DNA of 64,000 bases. It comes from Xylogone sp. PMI_703. Lineage: Eukaryota; Ascomycota; Leotiomycetes. The translations under genes and the position numbers were made by a program. The stretch's first letter is position 1. The number at the start of each line of letters is the position of its first letter. Below, piece after piece: positions 20,762-31,800 of the stretch. Below the pieces are notes generated by a model. It worked only from the letters and a program-made list of their open reading frames with translations, had not been told where the DNA came from and did not search any database. Location: NCBI GenBank assembly GCA_021399445.1, contig JAJTUQ010000006.1, forward strand, positions 62,001 through 126,000, written 5' to 3'.

Positions 20762-22558
20762 TCACCTGAAGTCTATATGCGTCTCCACATTCTCCTCATT
20801 AAACAACCAACTAGTCCGGAGCAATGGAGATATAACTGACTTAAGATTAGCGACGCGAACTCTGCGTGTCTTCTTGGATATCCAAGACGGCTCTCTATGC
20901 AGTAGATAGTCCTTGCTCCTTATAGCCGAGAATATGCCAACAATTCCGGCAAATGGCCACATAGAAGCTAATCTTTGATTCCAGAGATGTTTTTGGGTAT
21001 GCTTGGTCACATCAACTTTCACTTTATCGTAAACCGTTGGAAGTGTCGTGGCTGAATATCGCTGTCTTAAGTCATCATACCAACTTTGGTTATATATCTG
21101 CCAGAACTCCTTGTCAGAGATATTGCTTACGTAATTGGCGTTGGCCAATCATAGCTGTAGAAGCTAACGGTCGGTAAAAGAGAAGAGTTTTACCGGTTTA
21201 CCCCTATGTACTGTACATCATCAAGACTAGCAACGAATAGAGTCTCTGTACCATACAATTTATATGTGGAGTAGCCTAACCACTGCGCCATAACCTCTGA
21301 CACTCCTGCTCTGTATAGTACGTGTGGGAGTATAGTACTTTCCGCCCGCCTAGCTCTGCTAGTTTGCTTTCCAGCCGCCGGTTTTGTTGCACAAACGTGT
21401 CTACATCTTTTGATGCGCGACCCCAGAGACCAATATTCAACATTGGCTTGGGACTGTCGCCCGGACCCGGAAGCGTCGTGTAAGGATGAAATGTAGGAGG
21501 TTCTATGGCTCGCAACGGACAGAGCCATAGCGGCCAGATTCCCAGATCTTCGGCTGTGAAATCGATGAATTCTTCAGCAGTGGAATAAGGTAGCGACAGA
21601 TCTTGGACCATTATGCCGAACGACGTATTGCTACTATGCAAAGCTCGAAACAGCATTCGAGTATGCACGAAGTCATCAAGGAACCACCTAGTCAGTCGGT
21701 TGAAGGGGACCAATCCAAAATACCGGAATGCCTCAATACCGACCCAGAAACCGCCGCGGTCGTACCGGAAAAAGTAATCGGTTATGGGAATATAATCAGT
21801 GACTGGCGATAAGGAAGTCTCATTATTGGTGTTTTCATGGACGTGAAGATAAAACCAAGGATCCCAAGACTTGCTAACGTCTGTGGTTCAACCGAGTCTG
21901 GCTTGTCGTCCGTCAACTGACCGGTAATTACAACCCCGTGGGATTTAGAGAAGACAATGCCGTCAACATAGTCATTGGATAGGTTTTCTGTCTCCTGCTG
22001 AATGGCGTAAATAGTATCATGTATACTGTTCTTCCGATGATATGTCGTCTTCACGAACTTCTTGGCTGGGAGAAGCTGTAATTCGATCAGAGTCGTGATC
22101 CCCAGAGTTCCAAGAGCCCCTGCTGCAGCCTTGAATAAATCTGGCCGCTCATTTTTGGATGCAGTGACAATCTCCCCATTTGCCAGGACCATCTCTACTG
22201 AATTGACAGTTTGGTCGAAGTAACCATACTTAAAAGAGCTGCTTTCTCCAGCAGAACCAGCATAGCCTCCTCCAACCGTGATCCCAGGAAATTCCATGAC
22301 AACTGGTGGTATCAGGCCGTGTTCGAGGGTCGCTTCCACCAATCTATCCATGGGGACGTTGGGCTCCACGATGGCTATCTTAGACACTGGATCAATGGTG
22401 ACCACATTTGATAGCGCGCTGATGTCGATGATGCGGTCTCTCTGAACTGGGCGAGTACTGTTTGTGGAGCCGTGGAATATGCGGTAGGATTCTCGACGGT
22501 CATAATAGTCATGCACAGCTACGGCAATACGGCTTACAGCTGTTTCATGCGTTTCCAT
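20762..22558 (-). pseudogene. DHCR24-like FAD-linked oxidoreductase, broken by frameshift and MITE insertion
   Basis: Homolog of delta(24)-sterol reductase (DIMINUTO/DHCR24), a flavoprotein with an FAD-binding PCMH/BBE-type N-terminal domain. The start 'METHETAV' leads to 'RIFHGSTNSTRP', 'VEPNVPMDRLVEATLEHGL' and the FAD signature 'GITVGGGYAGSAGESSSF'. Then come 'SWDPWFYLHVHE', 'DYFFRYDRGGFWVGIEAF', 'QIYNQSWYDDLRQRY' and 'SKDYLLHREPSW' near the end, so nearly the full gene is here. There are two lesions. A one-base frame change at about 21880-21890 separates 'DSVEP' from 'TDVSKSWDPW'. A 191-bp insertion at 21112-21302 interrupts 'YTEQE' and 'FWQIYNQ'. Removing the insertion and one copy of its target duplication restores the reading frame exactly at that point. 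The product cannot be full length. Confidence 0.85.
21112..21302. mobile_element. 191-bp MITE-like element (copy A) with 5-bp target duplication
   Basis: The ends are perfect 8-bp inverted repeats (TGTCAGAG at 21112, CTCTGACA ending at 21302). They are flanked by the direct repeat CTCCT (21107-21111 and 21303-21307). The host exon reads through in frame once the element and one CTCCT are removed, which fixes both boundaries. It encodes no transposase, so it is non-autonomous. A related copy of about 196 bp lies at 54723-54918. The minus strand contains 'TGGCGCAGTGG', resembling an RNA polymerase III A-box, 16 bp inside the end. Confidence 0.85.
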
Positions 22559-23083
22559 TTTCAAACATAGAGAATCGTTGTAGCCAACCAAGATGCCAGT
22601 GGTATCCAGCTTCGAACTAGTTCCGTGGAAAGACTGCCATCCATCTACGGTAGGTTATACTGTTCGTGGCAAGCCTGAGTCGCACTTCTAGGAGGGAGAT
22701 GGACTCAGAGAGAGAAAGATTTATAAAATTAGGAGCAGTACCGCCTCTTCTTGATATGATGCGGCCTTGGATAATAAATAGATGAGAGGGAGTGAGTTCC
22801 AACACGGCTAGCGCTTGCTGTGACGAGCAACAAAGCCTTACCTGCATGTACTGTTACATTAAGGGGTCTGACCAACACTTCCAACGTGGTAAGTCTGGCA
22901 AGTCAGGTGCAAGTTCCTGCAAGTGTCAATTTTATACAGCTGTCGACTGTTGTTATTGGTCAGCATTATACAACCACATTAATTACCATGCAGCAAGTAG
23001 TATCGTCGCATATGTATTGACTCTCTCCTACGGTAATATACAACCTACGTGCAGCCTAGAGCAAACAAAGAGCTTAATCTTAA
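22559..23083. other. intergenic, no gene recognised
   Basis: This region is upstream of the DHCR24-like pseudogene and downstream of the acetyltransferase. Open frames on both strands lack family motifs. Confidence 0.4.
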
Positions 23084-23802
23084 TCAGTCTAATCCCCTCA
23101 ATTCTTTCCAGTCATTCTCTAGCATGCCAAATTCAATCAGATCATAATATTTGCGATTCATATATATGACCTCACGCTTTCTGCCTTCAAGTTTAAAGCC
23201 AAGCTTCTGATATAGGTGTGCAGCCCTCTCATTATAGCTCGCAGTCCCTATTTCGACCCTGTGCACATTCGCAAACTTGAATGCCCAATCAACAGCCCAG
23301 CTGATAGCTTCAGCGCCATATCCCTGACAGATATCATGATCAATATTTGCACCTCTATCTTGCCTTGGAAATATGTTCAACGTACCTGGTTCTGATACTC
23401 TTCGCCAATGCAAATACCAACAGTGGTAGCAGACGCCTGAAGATGGTCGTCTCGTAATTTAGATAGAGTTAGGCTTCCTATCGGGGTAGCGCTTTCTCTG
23501 ATCTTGGCCGCCCTGGATCCAGGGCCTAAATTACTTGATCTGTCATCCTCTTTCGTTGAATCTGGAAGACAGATGAGAACTTTTAGAAGCAAACCTGACT
23601 CTAGGAACTTGCCGAGCCAGTCGAGACTTTCCTTTTTATTGATGTCTTTGAAGAGACCAGAGTTGACAAGGCCCCAGCTGATATGATCGGCTGGGCCAAA
23701 TTGATGAATGAAACCTTTGTCAGTGTCATTGTTCTCGATGTCTCGATAGACCAGTCGCTTGGACTGATATGCAGTTGCGAAAGCGGCTGTAATTTCATCC
23801 AT
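23084..23802 (-). CDS. GNAT-family N-acetyltransferase
   Basis: A RimJ/RimL-type acetyltransferase that would move an acetyl group from acetyl-CoA to an amine. Exons 23386-23802 and 23084-23323 join in phase 0 over a 62-bp GT-AG intron and give 218 residues. The acetyl-CoA-binding motif A, 'GICIGEEYQNQGYGAEAI', is created across the splice junction, which strongly supports the intron. 'HRVEIGTASYNERAAHLYQK' and 'LGFKLEGRKREVIYMNRKYYD' are motif B and the C-terminal strand typical of the family. The start ATG at 23802 gives the usual N-terminal strand 'SKRLVYRDIE'. The acceptor substrate is unknown; it could be housekeeping or drug acetylation. Confidence 0.9.
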
Positions 23803-25948
23803 CGTGAGCCGGTATGGTAGAGCGCAAAATTGCTAAACAAGATGGCAGAGCTTGAAGGGAGGAACAGAAAAGAAAGAAAAGCACAGCAGGCTGAGCTGAG
23901 AATCCAAAGGGTATATTCATTTACCAAATGAGTCATTTAACTCGCACCCAATGTTCATCTAGGCAGCTACAAGAAGGCACTAGGCTTGAATCCCTCCGAT
24001 CATCCCTCGTGCTTATCTGCGCTGCGTTCCATCTTCCTTACATTGTGAAGCTACTGCCAGCTTCTATTTAATCCTCTATAACACGAGGCAAAAAATGCAT
24101 GAAAATTGCATCGTGGCGATAGTCCTAGTGTTAAAGCCGCGCAATCGAGAGTAATCGCTTCAACCAGTTTCATATACCAGCTTCAGGAATCAGAAGGAGT
24201 GCGGGGTACGGTGAGGTACGGACTCAGAGCTCCTTTGGATTCAGCTTTTCAGCTGCTTTGATCCTTCTCTCGGCAAAAGGTCGGAAATCTGAGTCCAGAC
24301 ACTCCTTTGGTTTAACTTCTTCCAAGGGCGCTCTGATGATCCCTGCAAAACAAAAAGCTCCTTGTCTTGATAATGTCAATTTGCTTGATTTATTGGCAGA
24401 ACCACGAGAACGCCAAAAAAAAAAAAATTCTCATGCCTACTTTTGGAACTCTTTTCACTCCACTTTTGGAACTCTTTTCACTCCACTTTTGACACATTTT
24501 AAATTATTATCACCGAATATTTAGGATCTGTCGAGCTAAGCACATCTGAATCTACCCACTTCGGCAAATAACCCTGTGCATAGTATACCTGTTAACCACC
24601 AATACTACCGTACCGAATTGATATTAGGTTATTATCCCCTTGGTTGTTGAAATAGGCTCACAGAACCCACTTATATTATTCAGCAACGAACTTTTCAATC
24701 CCTAATAATCCGCTTAAACTTTTAGCTCCAAGATTAGTTTAGCAATGTGAAGCTAAGTAAACCAATTAGATCCTTACTTTGCAAAATAAACAATAAGTGG
24801 ATACTATGGGCTATCCCTTCGGCCGGCTGGTGGAAATGGGTCGCAGCTATACGAATTCACGCAAGCTATACCTTTGTAATAGAATACCTTTGATTATTAG
24901 TGCGTCTAATTGTACAGGCCCACTTGCTGCACAGACTTTTAACTGTCATAATTTAGCTCACTTTACAGTCAGATTCGGGCAGTCTCAGCCAATTAAACGC
25001 TAATAATACGCTTATTGCATAAGTGTGAGCCATTTCCACTGGCCAAGGAGATATCGACCAGCCAGTGGGATAACCTAATATCTATTCCGTACAGTAGTAT
25101 TGGTGGCTACAAGTTGTACCATAGTAGGTTCAAATGTAGTTAGCTTTACGGATCCTAAATATGAGACGATACATCATCACTGCTGCTGTGCAAAATGCTT
25201 AGCTACAAGTCATATTGTTTGACTAAAGCGGCTATTCGTGTATGCTAATAATGGCACGTGTGTAACTACATCACGTAAGTTTCTGATTATGCATCTGCAA
25301 GCCTCAATACGGAGTCTTATACTCCGGGCGGCGAGATAATGACGGACCAGATAAAACTCCTTATCATGATGAGGTCGCCAGTGTAGTGGTGAGATTCAGC
25401 CTCTTTAGTCAATATATTCGTCTTGTTTAACGCTATTCCCCAGATGTTTTGGGTTTTCTATTCTTTAAAGAAGAAAATAGTTATTGGAAAGAGAATGTGT
25501 GGGTGTATGGTCTGGGTGCATGTCCCTAGGTAGGAAGATCGTACGGATCAATGAGAGGTCATGCCAATGCTTTTACTTGGCAGAGTGAGAATTATAGTAT
25601 AATTAGAATAAATTTCTCACGAGAACGGTATTTACGTATATAGTTGCGGTATTTAGGGTGTTCAGGGGGCTAACTAAGTAAACTTAATTACAATCCAGCC
25701 GCGGACTTTATAAATCTCCGGTCCAATGTTGATGCGCAGGAGCAAACCTGCTTACCTTGGAGTAGGCCTGGAGGATCCCCTCCGGCCTCCGGGGACTCAG
25801 CAACATACTGGTAATAGCAAAATGGGGATGGCCACCCATCCTTTGCCCTCTACAAGTACACCAGGATGTTGCCTAGCCTGATAATGCTTCGTATCTTTGT
25901 ATAGCTTTTCTAACATTTCTGCTTATCAACGGACCACAACTAGCAATA
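23803..25948. other. 2.1-kb gene-poor stretch
   Basis: It has poly-A tracts and a short tandem repeat near 24438-24490, but no coding family. The frame at 24258-24524 crosses the repeat and is not convincing. The methyltransferase promoter should lie at the right end. Confidence 0.4.
24438..24490. repeat. tandem repeat of a 23-bp unit
   Basis: The unit 'acttttggaactcttttc' plus 'actcc' occurs twice with a partial third copy, directly after an A11 run. It has no coding role that I can see. Confidence 0.8.
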
Positions 25949-26904
25949 ATGGAGGTTGTAGAGAGTGAGCGTTACCACAAGACTGATTCGGCATACCTCC
26001 TGCCAAATGAGTATGGGGATCATTAGCTTCTTGCGGTAGGAGTACAAATCCCGGCTAATATCATTTTTGTAGTGCATTGGAACATGCCCGCCTTGATGAT
26101 CAAGCAGTTGCCCTGGCAGAGCTGCTCGGCGGAACACCATTCCTGGCTCCGATCAAGACGATGCGCAATCATGTGAAGAAGGTGGCGGACTTTGGCTGTG
26201 GTACAGGAGTAGCAACGATGCAGCTGGCTAGTGTTTTCGAGTCAGCTTCGGTCTACGGCGTCGATATCTCGCCCATCCCAGAGCATGTACAGAAGGCAGC
26301 CCCAGCTAATGTCTCTTGGGTTCAGGGGAATATCCTGCAGGCGGATGACACCAAGCCTCTGAATGATGCTATGAGACAGGTCTTTGCTCCCGGAGGGCTA
26401 GACTACATCTTCGGGCGCATGCTTTTCATGGGTATCAACAACTGGCCCAAATATTATGATGTCGCGGCACGGTCACTGAAATCTGGAGGCTTCATTGAGC
26501 ACCAGGATCTGGACTGGACATATCTCGATGATAATTCGGAGCCCGTGTGCGACAAGTGGGAGTGGTACCAGATTCTTGATTCGCAGATGGAGAGCAAGGG
26601 ATTCATATCACGCGCCGGATCTCAAGCTGCAGATTTTATGGTAGATGCTGGTTTGGAGATTATCAGTGTCAATACGTATGACTATACGTACGTGCCATCA
26701 ACCAAGAGACCTGTGAGTCCGTCATTCCAGCGATATGTGAAGGAGCTGGTGGCCATATTCCCAGAAATGGTCCGCAAGATCATGGAGTCGAAAGGCATGG
26801 CCGAGGAAGAAGTGGAGAAGATGGGGCAACAATATGTACGGGATGTCACATCGGTGGAGGGCCTACATCTAAAGTATACGGTGACTGTCGCGAGGAAGCC
26901 ATAG
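25949..26904 (+). CDS. SAM-dependent methyltransferase (LaeA/Tam-like)
   Basis: A class I methyltransferase of 297 residues. Exon 1 is 25949-26010 and exon 2 is 26073-26904; the 62-bp GT-AG intron joins in phase. Exon 1 supplies the family's start 'ERYHKTDSAYLLPND' (compare the 'YxLPND' lead of LaeA-type enzymes), followed by 'LEHARLDDQ'. Motif I is 'VADFGCGTGVATMQLA', then 'VYGVDISP' (acidic end of strand 2), 'WVQGNILQ' and 'LKSGGFIEHQDLD'. It could methylate a small molecule from the adjacent PKS pathway or act in regulation as LaeA does; the sequence does not decide. It is convergent with the alpha/beta hydrolase, whose stop lies 500 bp away. Confidence 0.9.
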
Positions 26905-27407
26905 ATTGCTAGTCCTGAGCATCCACTTGGGCAATTGCTTAAACACTTCTTGAGATCAGTACCATGGGACACACGAAGTTTGTTCTGATAAAATATCTTA
27001 TAAGAATCGTGGATAGCTCAAAGGCCTTTAGTCGTAAAGTGTTCAGAGTGCAGAAAATTTGCATACGAGCCACTATATGATCTTCGAACTACAAGCCCTA
27101 TACTGCGAGTACAGCTCGTATTGTTCATTGTACACTGAAATGGTGCTATGGTTACTATGGGCATTAAATTATCTATGCTTAGGAGGATACTATAATATGG
27201 TATGCTTTAAATGCTGTGGTCATAAGCATGCTGAGGCTGAAGAAAGCAAAGGCATCACTAACCCTGTACAAGTCCTTGCAAAGTGCGAATCGGAGCATTT
27301 TCGGGCAGAATGGAACATTGTACTCGATACACTTCCATCTAGATCTTTCCATAATACTGCTAAGAATACAGCATTAAGCGTACAGAACATGTTATCAAAG
27401 CGAGATA
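26905..27407. other. intergenic between convergent genes
   Basis: This is the 3' flank of both the methyltransferase and the hydrolase. An open frame at 27059-27508 on the plus strand overlaps the hydrolase's last exon antisense and has no family signature, so I do not call it. Confidence 0.4.
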
Positions 27408-28531
27408 CTAAGGCCAATATTTCCCCACGAACTGAAACCCCTTTTGAACCCATTCATCATCTACACTATGCTTCACCTCAAATGCGTGATCGCCCGGCTG
27501 AAATGTGAGCAGTAAAGGAACATCCGGTAAACTCTGCTTTAGCCCCTCAACAAAGCCTGTTGAGCAAATTGGAAGGACCTAATATGCCAGCTCATTAGCT
27601 GTGTAAAATGTCAGTTCTCAATGAAAAGTAATTTACCACTGAGTCGTTTGCTCCTTGAATAATCCATATTGGAGGAAATTCATCCGCCTTGGCCAATAAT
27701 TCCATAATTTCCCAGTCATCACGCCCATTACTACCTAGCCAGCGGGGCAAGTAAGCTTGTTGCAATACGCAGGTTAGAAATTCCCACATCTCCACCGCAT
27801 CTCCTGAGGTCCGAATTGCCCCTGGTTGAAGGTTCTTAATATAGCTTCGAACTATTTTCTCTGCTTTCCATGGCGGTGGAGGCAACTTTCCCAAAATCCT
27901 CCGGGGACTTGGAATGCGATAGTGAGGGAAGTTTGTGTATAATGGACTGCCCATGGAAACAATGAGCTTGATTTGTGTGAGATGTGGAAATACAAGTGCA
28001 GATTGTACGGCGAGATACCCTCCTGAGGATTGGCCGGTGCAGGCGAGGCGGGAGGTGTCGGGGGAGGCGTTCCAGGTAGCTGTTAGAGTAGGAAGAGAGT
28101 TATGTAACCACTTCCAGAAATCTTCAACGTCGCTGAGAACTTCAGCAGTGGTGGCCTCTGGGAGGAGGCGGTAATCCGGAGAGATGAGGATGGCCGAATT
28201 TAAGAGACAGAGGTCTAGGAGCCTTTGTAATTACTCAGTACTAGAATCCACTTTTCATTTTGAATGGATACTTCAAGTTCCAAAAAGAGGAAGAAATTGG
28301 ACGAAGGTGGGAGACTGGAGCTTACCAAGGTGGAAGCCATCCTTCATACATGCGATCTCCTACCACGAAGCCACCACCATGCCAATTGACCAGTGTAGCA
28401 TACTTTGCCCTAGGTCTCAACTGTAATGCTCGGGGTATCAAGATAGTTGCTTCTATAGGATAGTCATTGATAACTTTAAATGTAAAATCGACCCTTTCAA
28501 AGAGCTCGAGCTTGCTGGACGTGGAAGTCAT
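27408..28531 (-). CDS. alpha/beta hydrolase-3 (esterase/lipase family), next to the PKS
   Basis: Three exons (28326-28531, 27637-28222 and 27408-27578) join in phase and give 320 residues. The oxyanion-hole motif 'HGGGFVVGD' is near residue 50. The nucleophile elbow is 'GQSSGG' (GxSxG, Ser near 125), the acid is in 'GANDSV', and the histidine is in 'QPGDHAFEV' in the last exon. The catalytic triad is therefore complete. Members of this hormone-sensitive-lipase-like group hydrolyse esters and occur in fungal secondary-metabolite clusters. It is on the same strand as the PKS and 328 bp downstream of the PKS stop. Since the PKS has no thioesterase, release or trimming of the polyketide is plausible (inference). 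No signal peptide is seen, so it is probably cytosolic. Confidence 0.9.
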
Positions 28532-28859
28532 GCTTGGCGTTCGGTAAGTACAAGAAAGAGAGGCGGCATAAGGTTACTGAGGAAGGGGGAAACAGCTACT
28601 TAAATCCCTCACAGCGTATACTGTAAGCGCTAGACGGACTCGCAGACCACTTGTTGGGCTCTATCTACACGGGTCTAAATATCTTGACCCATTGGATAGG
28701 TAGATTTTAGGCTATGGTGGCTGGCGAGGCGTCTCCTTAATTGCTGAATACTATTAAACTACGATCATTTAGTGAATGGAATACATTTATGACCGAACGT
28801 GATCATCCTTGATCCTTACATTCTAATACAAAACAATATATAATGTAACGCGTGCTACT
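28532..28859. other. short intergenic region between PKS and hydrolase
   Basis: 328 bp hold the PKS 3' flank and the hydrolase promoter. No clear motif is identified. Confidence 0.4.
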
Positions 28860-31800
28860 CTATTTGCCAGAATACTTGACCTTGAGTCGCTTTGCAGCGA
28901 AGTCACCGAGTTGTTCAATACTACCACCACTTAACAACTCCAAGACGGAGATATCGATGCCAAGGCTCTGTTTCCACCAATTACGAACTTCAATAGCTAC
29001 TAAGGAGTCAACACCTAGAGAAGGAAGGGTCGAAGCTAAATCAATCTCCTTATCTCTCTTAATCAAGAATTTGGAGACACAACCGCCAAGTGCTTTTGCA
29101 ATGATGTCGACTGCCGATTTTAGATCTAGTTTACTTGGGTCACTTTGTATGCTGGATAGAAATTGCTTTAGCTCGTCGCTAGCTTCAGTTTTCTCAACTA
29201 TAGAAGCTGTCTGGATGTTGCGGTAGATAGCCATCCGAGGATCTCGTTTCCATAGGATCGCATTCTGGGGATCCATGATTGGTAGTTTTGATTCAGTCGT
29301 GTGGACAATATGGTTTCGAGCTTGGTATGCACCTGATACCCCCCATATCTTTGGAGATGCGTATTTGGTCGATGATCGTGTAATAGCTAGTTGTAAGTAG
29401 TCTAGGAAGTTCTGCTCTGTTAACAGGCTCGAAACGGCCAGGAAATTTTCCCTAGCAGATGCGGTACGACTGAGAAATCCGACTTCGTCGACTGGACCAA
29501 TGTCCATCACAGAGGCAGCTAGACCGAGACTGTGTCTGTACTGGGCGAATGCATCAATAAAGGTATTGGCTGATGCGTAGTTTGATTGTCCATAGTATCC
29601 GTACGTTCCAGCGACCGAAGAAAATAAAACGAAGAAGTCAATATCTTTGGGAAGGAGATTATGGAGATTCCACGTCCCCTGAATCTTAGGACGTGTAGCT
29701 ATATTCCAGGAATCGATTGTCATATCCAGAACACCTACATCAGAGAGCACCATCGCCATTTGCATAACCCCAGCAATAGGCGAGTCAACCCGAGAAACTG
29801 TATCTTTGACGGCTTCGTAATCAGAAATATCGCAGGTGAAGAACTGACATGAACAGCCCATTAATTTAAGCTCCATGGAGAAGGCTACGTCTTCATCTGT
29901 CTTTCCTGCGGATCTAGAAAGGAACACTAGACTTTTAGCGCCGAATGAAGCCATCCAGCTGGCCACTGCTTTCCCCAGGCCACCCAATCCTCCAACAAGC
30001 AGATAGGAGACATCACCTCGGAATTTAGGGACCGGGACAGTGAAAGTCAATGGTAAAGTGTCATCCTTAGGGAATTTGACAACAACCTTTCCAATGTGTG
30101 ATCCTTTTTGCATAAATCTGAACGCTTCTTCAATATTTCTGGCGTCGAAAGTTGTTATTGGGGTGATGGGTTTGAAGTTGCCTTCACGATATTGCTCTAG
30201 GGTGAGCTTCATTAAGCGTGCCACAGTGGGTTTATTGGTGGCCATGAAACGAGCGATGTCTCCTCCGATAAACGTTCTGTTATCTTCGAAAGGAGCTAGA
30301 GCAAGTTGTCCTCTGCCAGTTATGTCTCGTTTGCCAATTTCGACCATTGCACCGTAGGGAGCAACACATTTCCAGGAGGCTGAGAGCAGTTCACCCGACA
30401 AGGAATTCAAGACCAAGTCAACGCCCACACCATTAGTAGCTTTCATGACATCATCCAGGAAACTGTTGTCTCGAGAGTTGAATATATGGTCTCTTGGAAT
30501 GCCAAATTCTGATATCAGAAAAGCTGCTTTCTCCTCAGTTCCGACGGTAGCGTAGATTTCGGCACCAATCCATCTCGCAACATTTATTGCACAAATTCCA
30601 ACACCTATGTATGTTAGAACAAGTACAAAAATATCACCATAGGGTTAAAGGAAATTATAGACTCACCTCCAGCGGCACTATGAATTAGTATGGACTGTCC
30701 CTTCTCAAGCCTCCATCTCTCAACCAAGAACATTAGGACCGTTACATAAACGATTGGCATTGTAGCCGCTTCTTCATCGCTAAGGCAATCTGGAATCTTA
30801 ATGCAAAGACTAGCAGGTCTTTGAATCAAGGTAGCCATACCAACAGATTCACACCCCATAGACAGGACGCGGTCTCCAACGGCAACATTGGTTACTTTGG
30901 AGCCTACTTTAGTGATGTACCCGGTGCCTTCTAGGCCGAAGGAGCTGAAAGGATTTTTCTCGTTATCGCCATTGATGATTCCCATAGCAACCATGACATC
31001 TTTGAAGTTCAGTCCAACGGCAGTCGTTTTAATATGGACTTCATCACAAGCCGGCTCTTCAAGTGTCTGACCCACCCAATGCAGAGTCTGTAATAACCCG
31101 AGTGTACCAATAGCTAGGGCCTTCGCCTCTGCTTCCTCGGTAGTTTCATACAAAGCTTTTTTAACCTTAACCCAGTGGAAACGGCTGACATTTAGTCTGC
31201 CATTTGACCATGCATATTCCATATCGGGTTCCAGTTCTGCATTAATGTCATCTTTAGATTGTCGGATCTTTGTGAGGACATCGACGACGGCACCCGCAGC
31301 TCCAATAGCTATGTTCTCTAATTCAATGGTAGCAAAGGATAAGGCAAGCTCCTGTCTGATGGTTCTCGCCATGCCAAGCACCTGGGCTGCATGGGGGTCT
31401 ACCGGATGGATTTGTGCTGCAGGTGTGATCCAAAGCAGAGTTGATTGCTCAAGAGACTGAATGACTTCTAGAAACGCTTCAAGATCCTCTTCGTTGATGT
31501 CTTGGAATAAAGGCTTTGTCCCAAGATCCATGAAAGAGATGATATCTTGGTCTGTCGGAAGCTGCTGGCCCCATTTGCACTGTTCAAACTCAATGCCTCG
31601 TTCACGAAGCATATCTTCAACTTCTGCAATAAGTGGGGGTATATCAGAACCTCGCAGCAAGGTGATTTTCTGTGGGTCTCGTGCTTTGAGTGCCGGTTTT
31701 GCAACTATATTTGCTTGATACGTGTAAGGCGCCTCGAAGTCGATGGTTATTGAATCGCACCCATTGAAGCCGGCGAGTCGTAGCCGCTTGTCCCATTCTG

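Noticed and set aside
27059..27508. 149-codon open frame on the plus strand
   Set aside because: It overlaps antisense to the hydrolase exon carrying the catalytic His and shows no domain.
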